Shown: positions 24,778 through 37,506 of the stretch, piece by piece
Position numbering within the stretch: position 1 is the stretch's first letter
How the letters are laid out: each line of letters begins with the position of its first letter
Assembly (NCBI GenBank): GCA_950295325.1
Contig: OX485804.1
Coordinates: 54,920,429 to 54,984,428 of the forward strand
Origin: Polytrichum commune
Lineage: Eukaryota > Streptophyta > Polytrichopsida > Polytrichales > Polytrichaceae
DNA length: 64,000 bases
Reading direction: 5' to 3'
Position numbers and translations under genes: made by a program
Notes under the pieces: model-generated
Told to the model about the DNA's origin: nothing
Seen by the model: only the letters and a program-made list of their open reading frames with translations
The model's database searches: none

Positions 24778-27285
24778 TGCTGCTGCAAGAGAGTGAAGGA
24801 GGGAGAGGGGCTCCGGAGAGAGGGCGTGGGAGAGTAGAAAGTTGGCACTGGCAGACGCTGCAGGCATTGAGAAGTCAGTAACTTATTATTGTAGTCTACT
24901 TATCTTACTTACCTTAAGCTTTCTTTCTTCCTTCTTTCCTTCCTTCCTTACGTCATGTTGTTTCCTCCTCCATAACTTCCCTCCTCCTGCAGCTGCGCCG
25001 CCATTGATGGCGCCCCTGCCTGTCCTCCAACTTCCCACCCTCCCTCCTTCAATTCCCCTCCCTCCCTCCCTCCCCCGCTTCCGCACCGCAGCTAAGCTAC
25101 TGCACCCCAACCCTGGCCAGGATCAGATCATCACAAGACAGCAGCAGAAGCAGCAGGAGCAATACCTCATGAGTAGTAGTATGACACAACTGTAACTGAA
25201 CATACTTCCTACTTGCTCTGGACATCACAGCTCCTCCTGCTGCACCTCATCTACAACCCCTGTCGCCTCTCCATCTCCACACACACACACACACACACAC
25301 ACAATGTTGTAAGAGGAGTCAGGACTCCTCAACTAGATGAGCTTCTGACTTGAGCTGCTTCATGGATGCACACTCGTTCGCTCCCACCTTTTTTCTTTTC
25401 ATAGCATCAGCATCAGCATCAGCGTCAGGAGCAGAGCAAGCAAGCTTACCTTGACCAGCTGCTGCTGCCAGTAGCAGCTAGCCCTGCAACTTGAAGGAGT
25501 TTTGCTCTAACTGATCTTCAGTGCAGCAGTAGTAGAACCTAGCTGATTTAGTGGGGGTAAGTTTCTCACCGTGTTCATGTGACGCTGTGGAATATTGGAG
25601 CAGTGTCTGTATCATCCCTAGTGTGTGTTTTAGGTGTATTGATATTGTAGCTTTGTTTGCTAGTTGGGTCACGGGCGGGTACTTGTGATGATCAGAGGTT
25701 CCTTGTGATGTTGTAAGTTGAGCGGGCTTGTGTTTGGGAGTGGATGGTGAGGAGGTGGGGTTAATGAAGGGTAAATGGTGTTGAGAGTGGGTAGGAATAT
25801 GGATTTCGTATTAGATTATTGGTGAGCGCTGAGCTGTGGTTGTAGTAGTAGTACAATGTTGATGTTGTGGCGGTGTTGTATTTTGTTTGGTTTTGTTACG
25901 TTTCGTTTCTGCTGAGTTTGCATGTGAGGTTGCTTGTAGTAAATGTGTACCTAGCCTACTCGTGATGATGATCAGAATGCCTCCCTTTCTACTGTCTTAG
26001 TGAAGATAAATACCTAGAAAAGTCATTTTGAGTTTGTGGGCAATGTACTGTTGTCATTTATGTGAGAGGAGCATCCTGCTTTCGGCTGTAGCAATTTTCT
26101 CTGGGATATGCACAAAGTGAACTGATTGCTGAGTCGAAGCATGAATCCAAGTAGGCTCTCTTTCGGGAATGTCCTTGGTAAGCTTGGAATTTATGTTTTC
26201 GCCCTTAACCTTGGCTTTGTTGTTTGTATTGTTCCAATATCTCTGCCGAGTTTGAATTTGAACCTGCTGTGCTAACGTTAGTAGCCCACTCGTGATGATC
26301 AGAATGCCTTCCTATCTGTCTTGGCGAAGCCACATACCAAGAAAAGACATTTCTTTTTTGTGGGCGGTATGTTGTTGTCATTGTGTGAGAGCTGCATCCT
26401 GTTTTCGATGGTAGCAATTTCCTCTAGTGTTCGCACAAGGTGAGCTGATTGCTTCAGAGACGTCCTTGAATCATTCCATATCCTGATTGCGAATATAGGC
26501 TCTGTTCTGGTGGGAGTTTGCTTATTGAGCTTGCCAGAATTCCTGGTTTCGTACTCAACCTTGGCTTGAAACTCTGAAGTTGACGAAGCTGCAGCTTCTT
26601 CTTCTCCGCAGTGAAGCCCAAACACCTAGGAGAGTCATTTTGTGTAGGTGGGCAGTGTGGTATCGTCATTTGTGTGAGGGGACCATCCTGCTTTGGTGGT
26701 AGAAATTTTCTCTGGAATATACACAAAGTGCACGGATTATCTCAGAGATATATTTGAAGCATTCCGTTACATGAATCCAAGTATGCTCTGTTTCCCGGGA
26801 AGTTTCAATGTTGAGCTTGCCAGAATTCCTGTGTTCGCACTTAACCTTGGCTTCAACTTCTTCGTCTGTGCAGTGACCATCGTCACCCTTTCCAATGTCC
26901 CTTGCAAGATGATTCAGAACCTCTGCAGTACTGCTCGTCTGCTAACCCAAAGGGAACCAGCGGGGTTAAAGATGAAGACCACAGGGATGGCCAGGAGGTC
27001 GGAGGCTGTCTGTTTCTTCATAACGCGATCGTTCGAAGCGCTTGAGAAGCTGTTCCGGCAGCTCATCTTCTTCAACGAACTTCTGGAGCGCGTACACTTG
27101 TCTGCGGATCTATAAGCAGGAACTCAGCAGCATCTCCCTCACCTAATGTTTCCAATGCGACAACATTGAGCGGTTGAATCCGGGAACTGCTGCCAACAAC
27201 TTGCCTTAACCATATTTGGGCTTACTGGTCATCTGAGTATTTGGGGATTTTGAGAATTTGCCATTTATTTGGATATTTGGGCAAG
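24778..27285 (+). promoter_or_regulatory. Inferred KCS 5' leader region with a UTR intron
   Basis: The sequence turns purine-rich at about 24790-24840 and pyrimidine-rich at 24910-25090, with a (CA)n run at about 25280-25302, which is common in plant 5' leaders. A strong donor GTAAGTTT at 25557 and a usable acceptor ending in CAAG just before the ATG at 27286 suggest a leader intron of about 1.7 kb. Inference only; transcript ends cannot be read from the sequence. Open frames here are low-complexity or repeat-derived. Confidence 0.35.
25955..26870. repeat. Three-copy ~310-bp repeat in the KCS 5' region
   Basis: Copies begin near 25955, 26290 and 26605. Each carries pieces like 'gatcagaatgcct', 'agtcattttgtgtnggtgggcagt', 'gcatcctgctttcgntggtagcaatttcctct' and 'aaccttggcttc'. 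Not seen elsewhere in the window. It lies wholly within the inferred leader intron. Confidence 0.7.
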
Positions 27286-30200
27286 ATGACGAGTGCACCA
27301 GCTGATCCGAGTAATGGTGGTAATTCGCTGCATCGGCGAACGGTGTCGGATAAAGAAGGAGTGCTGCAGAGCTTCATAGTTAATCCTGCGACCAGCATGG
27401 CCATCATTATTCCGGACTTCCTGTCCACCGTGAACTTGAAGTATGTCAAGCTTGGATACCACTATCTCATCACCCACGCGATGATTTTGTTGTTCGTGCC
27501 CATCGTGGTGCTCACGGTGGCCGAAGGCTGGCGCGTCGGCAGCGACGACATTCGCAAGCTTTGGGAGAATCTGCACTTCAGCCTGGTATTTAATTCTGTC
27601 CTTAACCACTTCAACATCACAAATGTTATTGATTTTCGGATACACCAAGTTGACGTATCGAAGGGTACTGTGCAGTTCAACATGATGATATCTAGACAAT
27701 TACTGTTTGCCTGGTCAGAATTTGTCAGGCTGGTTTTCGACACGTCATATCAACGAGCAATAGTAAGCTTGAATTAAACTTAATGGCACATCTCAAAAGG
27801 GTTGGGTGATATGAGGTCTTAGGATCATTTTCAAAGGGATTCATCACTAACATGTTAGATTTTTGTATTTTTTGGTTTTTCTTTCTTTTAATTGATTGGC
27901 GATGAATAGTATAGAGACATTTTTTGAAATGGTGACGACGTTGGAGCCTAAATGTGAACGCCGTGACAACTGTCACATGAGGTACTTTAGCTCCAATTTC
28001 TGTTTGTTGTGAAGCAGCAGAATAGTACTAAACTCAAATTCCTACCATGGCTGCAGCATTCTAATTTCTCCATGATTGCGTCAAATCCTCAATAGCCACA
28101 ACCATGTATTACGTTGATAGACTGCTTCTGTAATTATGTTCACTATGGGCAGTTGCATCAGTTGTTTGGTGCCAAAGATGCAGTTTCAATCTAGCTCCCT
28201 TCAGCTTGATTTTACCAAAGCCTATGACACTCTAGCGATCTTGGGATTTGCGAAGTTCGTTAGCATGCTCAGATGCTCAGGTTGTTGTCAACATCCATGA
28301 CCAACCCTCGACTAAGGCTAACTCAACCTGAAGAGAGGTAAGAACTGATGGAGTTCATTATACCGATAATGTAATTGAGTTCGAGTTCTCCTGTGAAAGT
28401 CACCACTTGGAGCTGCTATGAATTTCATTCAAGCAGCTGGTCGGGTGAAGACATGATGGTGGAATGTGTCATGTTAATGTGACCGTGTTAATGTTTTCCG
28501 TGAAATCGGGCACACTTTGGGTCTGCTATACATTTGACTCAGCAGGTTCTCGGTGAAGACACGATGACGGAAGTCGTCAGACCAATTTAATGTGATTATG
28601 TTCGAATTTTTCTGCAAAAGTAGTCATTACTTAGGGCTGCTTTGAGTTTTACTCGAGCAGCAGCTCGGTGAAGTCACGATGATGGAATTCATCAGACCGG
28701 GAATGGGATTGTGTTCGGTGAAGCAGCTGGTCAATGAAAGATGCGATGATGGAATTCATCACACCAGCAATATGATTGTGTTCGAATGTTTCTGTGAAAT
28801 TCGTCACCACTTGGGGCTGCTATGAATTGCATTTAAGCAGCTGGTCGGTGATGACATGACGAAGGAATAATTAATAACAACCGGTGAAGTGACTGTGTTC
28901 GAATTCTTCTGTGAGTCACCACTTGTAGCTGCTATGTATCTAATTCTAGTAGCTGCTTGGTCGCTGAAGACAAGATGATAGAATTCATCAAACCCGTAAT
29001 GTGATTATGTTCGGTGAAGCAGTGTCTTGGTTAAGACATGATGGAATTCATCAGACCGGTAGTGTTATATTGCTCGAAGTTTTCTGTCAATGTCACTACT
29101 TGGAGCTGCTATGAATTTTGTCCAAGCAGCTGGTCGATGAAGACATGATGAAGGCATAATTCAACAGACCGGTGATGAGATTGCGTTCGGATTTTTTTGT
29201 GGAAGTCACCACTTGGAGGTGCTATTAATGTTATTGAGCAACTTCTCCTCGATCGGTGAAGACATGTTATCGATGGAATCCATGAGACTGATACTAATGT
29301 GATTGGGTTGGAATTTCTGTGCTGTAGGTGAGCGTGCTGGTATGCTCCGGGGTGCTGGTGTGCGGCGCAACCCTGTACGTGATGTCGCGCCCGCGACCTG
29401 TCTACCTCGTCGACTTCGCGTGCTACAAGCCGGACGACGCGCGCAAATGCTCCAAGGAGAGCTTCCTGCAGGCGTCGGCGACTTCGCGCGCCTTTAGCGA
29501 CGACAGCCTAGCGTTCCAGCGCAAGATCGTGGTGCGGTCGGGACTGGGCGACGAGACGTACCTACCCGCGTCCATCATCAACGAACCCCCCGTGCACGTG
29601 GGCCGGCCGCCCAGCATGGCGCAGGCACGCGAGGAGGCGGAGCAAGTCATGTTCGGGGCCCTGGATGCGCTGTTCGAGGCGACGGGGGTGAAGCCCAAGG
29701 ACGTGGGCGTGCTCATCGTCAACTGCAGCCTGTTCAACCCCACGCCCTCGCTGTCCGCCATGATCGTCAACCACTACAAGATGCGCGGGAACGTCAAGAG
29801 CTTCAACCTCGGTGGCATGGGATGCAGCGCTGGGGTCATCGCCATCGACCTCGCCCGCGACCTCCTCCAGGTACTCATCATGAACTGCGTAGGAGGCCCT
29901 TAAATTTAATTTACAGTTGAAGAGATCGATCAAGTCGAGTTGAGCTGAGCTCGAGCTTGTTGCGATTTTCGGTTGGGGCTTTGGTACTTGGCTTTGATGA
30001 CAAGTTTTCATCCAGAGCTCATTGAACTATTGAAAGCTTAACCGATCTTCGCTGCGAGCTCTCAATGGTTTGCGCTGATGCCAAATAGCCATGATACGAA
30101 ACAAAGGAGAATCCATGACAAGCCCAAGAATGCTTGAGCGCTTTGCCATTGGCTTGGGGTTACGAAGCAAGAGCTCGAACACTTAAATTTGATCACAAGC

Positions 30201-33200
30201 TTTTGAAATTAAGGGTCAAACTATTGAGAGCTTCACCAATCCTTAATCCTCATCAAGAACTTAGGTTGTCCTTAGGGAAACAGAGGTGCGGGCCGGGTTG
30301 TCCGCGCCTGTTCAAGGTGTTCACCTTTGAAGGAGGTAGTGCTCTTTTAGGAGGTAGTACTATTTTTCGTGATGCCCATTTGCTCGTGGCAACCCCGGAG
30401 TCATCTCTCTTCTCTTTCTTTTGAAGAAGGCACTTACATTAGTGAAGAAGCGCACTTAAACATGGAAAGCTGTCGACACCTACCTATCACAGGGGCCACT
30501 GAATTTGCTTGACATTTTTCTGGATTTCCTTGCTTGCGATGATCAGCTGTACTGGAAAATCTTGGAGGATTAGACCTACTCGATAGAAGATGGAATAATT
30601 CATCAGACGTATATAGGTGTAAATTTGTGAGGAAAATGATGCAATACCATAATTCAAACCCACGGCGGTGGGAACATTGGAGTCATATCTCTTCTCTTGT
30701 GAAGAAGTAGAAGTAGAAGGCGGTACTTGCATTAGGTCAGTAAGCACACTTATAGATGGAAAGCTGTCGTCACCTACCTACCTGCCCCTGGGGCCATTCA
30801 GTTTGCTTGACATTTGTCTGAATCTCCTCGCTTGCGATGAATCTCACCCGTCCTCATGGAAGATTATTCTCATTGTTACAGGAATTTGTACCTAACCCTC
30901 AAATTGCTGCAGCTGTTGCGGTTGGATATGATCATGTGGCTGTTGTGGGTGTGACTTCAGCCGGGGCCACCCACTTTGCTTGACAATTGTCTGGATCTCC
31001 TCGCTTGCGATGAATCTCACCTGTCCTTATGGAATATCATGCTCATTGCTAAGTATCTGTACTTCACCCTCAGATTGCTACTGCTGCTGCTGGAGCGGTT
31101 GGGTCTGATCATGTGGCCGATTCTGTGATCATGTATAGGTGTACGGCAACTCGTACGCGGTGGTGGTAAGCACCGAGAACATCACCCTGAATTGGTACTT
31201 CGGCAACAACCGGTCGATGCTGCTGTCCAATTGCATCTTCCGGATGGGCGGCGCGGCCATCCTTCTGTCGAACCGACGGCGCGAGCGGTGGCGATCCAAG
31301 TACGAGCTGGTGCATACTGTGCGCACGCACAAGGGCGCGGACGCCAAGTGCTACGGCTGCGTGTTCCAGGAGGAGGATGAGGCGGGCGGTGTCGGCGTCT
31401 CGCTGTCCAAGGACCTCATGGGTGTTGCTGGCGACGCGCTCAAGACCAACATCACCACGCTCGGCCCGCTCGTGCTGCCCCTGTCGGAGCAGATCCTCTT
31501 CTTCGCCAGCCTCGTCGCGCGCAAGCTGCTGCGCATCCACATGAAGCCCTACATCCCCGACTTCAAGCTCGCCTTCGACCACTTCTGCATCCACGCAGGC
31601 GGCCGCGCCGTCCTCGACGAGCTCGAGAAGAACCTCGACCTCACCGACTGGCACATGGAGCCCTCCCGGATGACGCTCCACAGGTAACCCTCATTTTACC
31701 ATCCACAAATTGCATAGGCTGCTACTCAAGAATGTCATGAATTCTGGATCACATGGAGCAGAAAAGGGTTATGACGGATTCTTTAGTGGTTTGGATGGAT
31801 CAGCTTCTAAAACACTGCAATTTTATATGCCTTATGGGAGATTGAGCTTGCGCTCAAGTTTCACCATCTTCCGACCATAGAATTCGCGGCAAGTACTGTA
31901 GTCGATCTGGATTGATCGATACTGTAGTTGTTCTATATTAATCCACTATTTCCCTCCATGTTTTCTTACAGATTTACTACAGTACTTTCTGCAAATTCGA
32001 TGCCCGTAAGATGGTGAAAATCGAGCTCAGGTTCCAACCTCCCATAAGGCATTCAAAATTGCAGTGTGTTATAGATTCTTTACTCGTGGCTTAGGAAGAT
32101 CAGCTTCAAACATCTCACTCAAATTTTGAACGCCTTGCGGGAGGTTGAACAAGAGCTGGAATTTCACCATCTTACGGGCACCAAATTTGCAGCAAGCACT
32201 GTAGTCGATCCGTAAGAAAAACATGGAGGGGAATGCCGGATTCTTCGATAAATCGGGGTGAATGAGCCCCAGACATCACAAAACTGTAATGCCTGAAGTT
32301 CCAATATCCACGCCAATATCACAACAAGTCATCAAAACAATCCGCCATTCCCCTCCAGGTTTTCGTACAGATTTACTACAGTACTTTCTGCAAATTCGAT
32401 GCTCGCGTGTGAGATGGTGAAATTCCAGCTCTGGTTCAACCTCCAGCCAAGGCATTCAAAATTGGAGTGTCCTTGAAGCTGATCTTCCCAACCTAATGAA
32501 GAATTTATAACATGCTGCAATTTTGAATGCCATATGGACGGTTAGAACCTGAGCTCGAATGCCACCATGCTACTAGCATCAAGTTCACAACAAGTTCTGT
32601 AGTGAATCTATAACTGAAGAAAACATGGAGGGGGATGATGGATTCTTTGACGTTTCGGGATGAATGAGCTCAGAAAAACATTGCAATTTGGAAAGTGGAT
32701 TATATATAGAAGAGAAAAGGTGAAGGCGGATTCTTTAGTGGTTTGGGTGGACCAGCTTCTTGAAAGACACTGCACTTTTGAATGCCTTATATATGGGAGG
32801 TTAAGCCTGAGCTCAAATTTCACTATGTAGCTAACTACGAGCATCGAAATTCGAAAAGAGCATTGTAGTGGATCGACATGAGATGATAGCTCGATGGCGT
32901 TAAATTGAGCAGGTTTAGGGTTCAGGATACCCAAAACCACTGCATTTTTGAATGCCTTATGGGATGTTAGAGCCTGAGCTCAAATCTCACCAAGTGATTA
33001 CGAGCAAAAAGCATTGTAGTGAAATGACATGAGATAACGACTCAATGACATCGAGTTGAGCAGGTTTGGCAACACTTCGAGCAGCTCACTCTGGTACGAA
33101 TTGGCGTACACGGAGGCGAAGGGGAGGGTGCGAAGTGGTGACCGAGTGTGGCAAATCGCCTTCGGCTCGGGGTTTAAGTGCAACAGTGCTGTGTGGCGGG

Positions 33201-33286
33201 CGCTTCGGTCAGTGAAGCCAGCTAAGCGGAATCCGTGGTCGGATTGCATCGACAAGTACCCTGTAGAAGTACCCAATTACTCGTGA
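27286..33286 (+). CDS. 3-ketoacyl-CoA synthase (very-long-chain fatty acid elongase condensing enzyme)
   Basis: Catalyses the first, rate-limiting step of fatty-acid elongation in the ER membrane: condensation of malonyl-CoA with a long-chain acyl-CoA to make precursors of waxes, cutin/suberin lipids and sphingolipids. Four coding exons, all with GT/AG ends and matching phase: 27286-27585, 29328-29870, 31139-31683, 33064-33286; 536 residues, close to the family's usual length. Two N-terminal membrane segments (about 60-78 and 101-118) precede the FAE1/CUT1-type domain. The catalytic triad is complete: Cys266 in GGMGCSAG, His433 in CIHAGGRA, Asn466 in RFGNTSSSS, with spacing (167 and 33) matching Arabidopsis FAE1. 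The C-terminal [16 protein letters not shown] is canonical. Exons are GC-rich against AT-rich surroundings. No break seen, so the gene is probably functional. Substrate chain length cannot be told from sequence. Confidence 0.95.
28335..29315. repeat. ~120-bp degenerate tandem repeat in KCS intron 1
   Basis: About eight diverged units sharing 'cacttggagctgctatgaatt', 'aagcagctggtcggtgaagac', 'atgatggaattcatcagaccgg' and 'atgtgattgtgttcgaat'. The last unit runs up to the splice acceptor at 29326-29327. Not seen outside this intron. Confidence 0.75.
30423..31138. repeat. Three-copy repeat in KCS intron 2
   Basis: Copies near 30423, 30716 and 30953 share 'tttgcttgacatttgtctgga', 'tcctcgcttgcgatgaatctc' and, in the last two, 'gtatctgtacttcaccctcanattgct'. 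The third copy ends at the splice acceptor (31137-31138), so the acceptor region itself appears to belong to the repeat unit. Different from the repeats of introns 1 and 3. Confidence 0.65.
31780..33060. repeat. Direct and inverted repeats in KCS intron 3
   Basis: At least six diverged copies of a unit with 'gattctttagtggtttgg', 'gaatgccttatgggaggtt', 'gagctcaaatttcaccatctt' and 'gcaagtactgtagtcgatc'. Some copies are inverted (for example about 31970-32060 and 32365-32460), so the intron RNA can fold into strong hairpins. Not seen elsewhere in the window. Confidence 0.65.
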
Positions 33287-35510
33287 TCATCGAATCATCT
33301 TCAATTTTTGATTAGTAGGGTTAAAGATATATTATAATCGATCACTGCATATATATATAATATGCGGCATGGGAAGTATATATGCAGCGATCGATTTTCG
33401 ATAGTATCATTATCATTATAATTCTTTTTCATCTCCATACATTGATTTCCTCCCACATTACTGTTCATCAAGCTTCATAAATTCGTCATCATCCATTTAA
33501 TTAGCTTCCAAGTTGCTGGCGGACTCGTAATTAATTACGAACAAGTTAATTACATCTACAAACATTGATCATCATCACTCCTGTGTGGACCATGTGGCAC
33601 GGTCGGTGCTATATGGCACACAGTGTACTAAGCTGCCCAGAGCTTCATGAAAGACAAGTTTGGCAAATTCATTGATTCTTTGTAGCAACTTATACCACCA
33701 CGTAGTGTTCTAGTGGAGGAGATCAATTCAACAACAAAGTTAATTTCAATCTTGTCCTTTGTCAGTTATTTGTGCATTGTGACGGTGAAGGTGAATCCTT
33801 GTTTCTTGACAACTGTGATGAAGCATGATGTGCTCATCAATGCAAGTATGGTCACATGTGGATGTACGTTATGATTATTAATTTAATAGTTGAAGATTGG
33901 AGGCTGAGGATAACATCCTTCAGCTACTTTACCACTCATCTTAAGTAGTGGACAATCCAAAATAAATACATCTTGATTATGGAGATCCAAATCCTCAGAC
34001 TGGAGATGGGACTTTCTGCCTCAATTTTGATTCAAATGGGACAATCTCCTTACTTGGAGAAATGGAACACTCACTTTATATCAAAACAGAAAGGATAAAG
34101 AACTATGGTGTTGAAGAACATTAGGAGTCCTATCCATATTCACTCCACTAAACAACATGGTACATGAGATGTTTTTTCATGTTCATAACATAGATGTATT
34201 TTGCAACCAATCAATCTTTATATTTTTCCGTATGTCATGTGGCACTACCACTGTTATTGATGTGCATTGCATCATGCTACTTGTCATAATCATACCTTCA
34301 TGAATCATGTCAAGACTTGCAACACATCATGCCACTTGTGAGTTTTCAGATGTTACATTATTATATATAGCTAGGATTTACTTATATACGACAAAACACT
34401 TGTCCAGAATTGTCAAAAAATAAAATTGCATTATTAAGACATGTAAATTGTAAAACAACTATTTTGGGAGGAAGTAACTAGAAGAATATGATTGAACTCC
34501 TAATTACACATACTTTGATAAGCGGTATAGTTCAAAAATCACTGTAGATGTGTAATTTTTATAAAGTATACATTGGGAATGCAACTAAAACATTCTTACA
34601 CCAAAGATGTAATAACTAGGTCCTAAGAACATTTCAAGATTGATGTGATCCACTTTCTTTTAATTTACAAATTCCCAAGTCCACATTGTTTGCAATAAAA
34701 AGTGTAGGAGTAGGTTAGATTAAATGAATAAAAATTCACATGTTGGTTTATTTTTTACCTTGTGTGCAATTAGTTGCCAAGAAAAGTTATCTTTTGCAAT
34801 GTTTTAGGGATTCTCAACTAAAGGATTGACAATCCGAACTCGATAGAGTTAACCATACAGTCATCAAAAGAAGGGTTTATAAACCCACTTTTGTACAAAT
34901 CTCCCATATTTTTCATTTTAAAAAGTTGATGTGTGTCAATGGCTAAAGTAAAATTGGGGTCAAAACTCTTTTTGCCTTTATTCCGGGACCATATAAAATT
35001 TTGAGAAACTTTTGAGTTCCATTCTTGAGTTTGCTTCTATTTGGAAAACACACAAGTGATGAGAGAAGGAAAAAGTGTCTAGATGAGATGTGTATACATG
35101 TAGCAAAGGAAGATGGAATATTCTTAGTTATATAAAGATGGAACATGTTTGTGCCTAGAACTCAAAGAAGTTCTCCAAGTTACACTCAAAGTGGGGGAAC
35201 CTGCATTACATTCCCCCAAAATTCCTAGTTATTTTACAACAAACTCTAATGTAAGGTCATAAATGAGGTTGAAAGTTTTCAACTCTTAATTTGGCAATCA
35301 AATGGCGATTTTTTTTAAAATTGTATAAAAGATGTAGCATACACTCAAAAGGACAAGCTAAAACCCATCTAAATACAATGGGCATCATGGTGGTGGTGGT
35401 GAGGGCATTGCCCTGTTGTTCCCCAACATTTTGAAAAGGTAGGGTTGCCAAGATAAAAGTGATACATTGTTATCCATGAGTGCATAGGGCTAGGACAACA
35501 TGGGCCCATA
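33287..35510. other. AT-rich intergenic DNA downstream of KCS
   Basis: No gene or element recognised. A short (AT)n run lies near 33346-33360. The KCS 3' UTR must begin here, but no clear polyadenylation signal stands out. Confidence 0.4.
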
Positions 35511-35887
35511 CTACACTAACATTTTTATTTAGTGTCATATGGTTTTATATGTCATCATGGTAATTTTTCTAATGACACTCCTTATGAATAAGTTTGCAAA
35601 TAGTGTCATCCCAACTTACTTTTAGTTCATCCACTTCTTGGTATATTTTGCATCCTAACATTTTTGTAATGAAATGTTGTCATAAATATTTGAAATATGG
35701 TTGAAAAGCACTTAGTAAGTGACAAGAATTACAACATTGTATATCTATAATGCCCAAAATTGTTTACAAGGAATGACAAATAAAGCTAAATTTACATTTA
35801 GTGGTGGTGACACTATATGGGCGGTTTACGATTAGTATTGAGCAAGACAACTAAAATTGGTGACAATGAATACAATATTTAGCGTAG
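35511..35887. mobile_element. MITE, family B
   Basis: Begins CTACACTAACATTTTTATTTAGTG and ends ACAATATTTAGCGTAG. Internal sequence matches the inverted neighbour at 36075-36378 and the copies at 18619-18998 and 39166-39554. Together with its neighbour it forms a head-to-head pair separated by about 190 bp. Confidence 0.65.
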
Positions 35888-36074
35888 TGCCTTACATACA
35901 TATTAGGGAGCCAACCTCGGGAGACTCAATAAAGTCACCGTACCAAGGAAGTGGCCCAAGACAAATATCCAACATCAACCGTGGTGAACAACAACAACAA
36001 CATGAGGACAAGCCACACTAGGCACAACCATGCTTCACCGACATGCCATCATGTCATACTCCAATGATTGAAAA

Positions 36075-36378
36075 CTACACTAAATATGATATCTAGTGTC
36101 ACCAATTCTCATTGTCTTGCTCAATACTAGATGTAAACCGCGGTGTAGCGTCACCAACACTAAATGTTAACTCAACATTATTTGTCATTCCTTGTAAATT
36201 TTTTGGGGGATTATAGATTTACAGTGTTGCAAGTACTGTCACCTGCCAAGTGATGTTTCATCCAAATTTCAATCATCCATGACAAATATTTGTCCACTTA
36301 TTCATAAGAAGTGTCATCCTAAAAGTTACCATAGTGACATAAAACACCACAGAACACTAAATATCATATTTAATGTAG
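36075..36378. mobile_element. MITE, family B (inverted relative to its neighbour)
   Basis: Begins CTACACTAAATATGATATC and ends ATATCATATTTAATGTAG. Carries 'taaaccgcggtgtagcgtcacc', the reverse complement of the piece in 35511-35887. No reliable target duplication could be assigned. Confidence 0.7.
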
Positions 36379-36689
36379 TTTATTGCAGGTTATCTAAATT
36401 AACTCTAGTTTACAAGGCAACACCATGAATGAAATGTGAAGTCATTGGAGGAAGGTTGAAATCCGGCAGGTGCAAAGTGCCACCAGAAGTGGAGATTTGC
36501 TAAGCGACATTTGTCCACTGCCTGTTAATGGACGAATGACTTACACATCAGCATGTAAATTTTAACACATAAATCCAAACGACTATATGGGTTGAAACTC
36601 AAGGGCACTCCCAAACTAGAGCGAAGCTGGAAATCCAACTCATAGTTAACACTTTTGCTTGCATAACTCAAATAAGGCACAGTTGGGTG

Positions 36690-37400
36690 CATTGGAATCA
36701 GTACCCGGGAAGTTTTTGGGCATAGTCAGTCAAGATCCGAGTGATTCTGAATCCAACCGGTTACATGTTAACATCTGCTGGTTTTGCTTTTCTTCATTTG
36801 AGGTATATTCTTATATAGATTCTTCTAAAACGATCGGTAATTCTCCTGAAGTCTCCAACTTCAACCGGTTATTTCTCAAACTCAACCAGTTCATCTGTAA
36901 CTAACCGCCGGTTCTCCCCGAACCCTGATTGCAATCAGTGATCGGGGAGATGTTTGGGCATAAACGGTTGAGATCCTAGTGTTTGCAAGTCTAACCAGGT
37001 ACATGTTGACATCCTCCAGTTTTCCTTTATTGAATTGGGGTATATTCCATAGATTCCTCAAAAACGATCGGTAATTCTCCTGCAGTTTTGAACTTCAAAC
37101 CGGTTATTTCTCACACTCAACCGGTTCATCTGTAACTAACTGCCCTGAAGTCTTCAACTTCAACCGGTTATTTCTCAAACTCAACCAGTTCATCTGTAAC
37201 TAACTGCCCTGAAGTCTTCAACTTCAACCGGTTATTTCTCAAACTCAACCGGTTCATCTGTACCTAACTGCCCTGAAGTCTTGAACTTCAACCGGTTATT
37301 TCTGACACTCAACAGGTTCATCTGTAACTAACTGCCCTGAAGTCACGAACTTCAACCGGTTATTTCTCACACTCAACCGGTTCATCTGTAACTAACTACC
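36690..37400. repeat. 64-bp tandem array with AACCGGTT palindromes
   Basis: From about 37097 to 37400, five consecutive units have a period of 64 bp (equivalent points at 37161, 37225, 37289, 37353). Each contains 'aaccggttatttctca' and 'caaccggttcatctgtaact'. Looser relatives extend back to about 36690. AACCGGTT is itself a palindrome, so the array presents an evenly spaced set of symmetrical sites. Non-coding. Confidence 0.8.
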
Positions 37401-37463
37401 GGTTCTCCCCAATCATTGATTGGAATGCCTTTTCAAGTGCTAACATGAAACACTTTGGAACCA

Positions 37464-37506
37464 ATAATAGTAATAATAGTAGTAGTAGTAGTAGTAATAG
37501 TAATGG
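37464..37506. repeat. (TAG/TAA)n microsatellite
   Basis: A run of trinucleotide units TAG and TAA beside the 64-bp array. Confidence 0.7.

Noticed and set aside
24842-25195. 117-codon open frame before the KCS gene
   Set aside because: Pyrimidine-rich, Pro/Leu/Ser low-complexity translation; better explained as 5' leader or promoter sequence.
26693-27115. 140-codon open frame upstream of the KCS start
   Set aside because: It begins inside the third copy of the 310-bp leader-intron repeat, has no recognisable motif, and lies within the inferred intron.
29423-30011. Minus-strand open frames over KCS exon 2
   Set aside because: Antisense shadows of a GC-rich coding exon.
31109-31681. 190-codon minus-strand frame over KCS exon 3
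   Set aside because: Antisense of a well-supported exon; codon bias of GC-rich exons leaves the opposite strand open.
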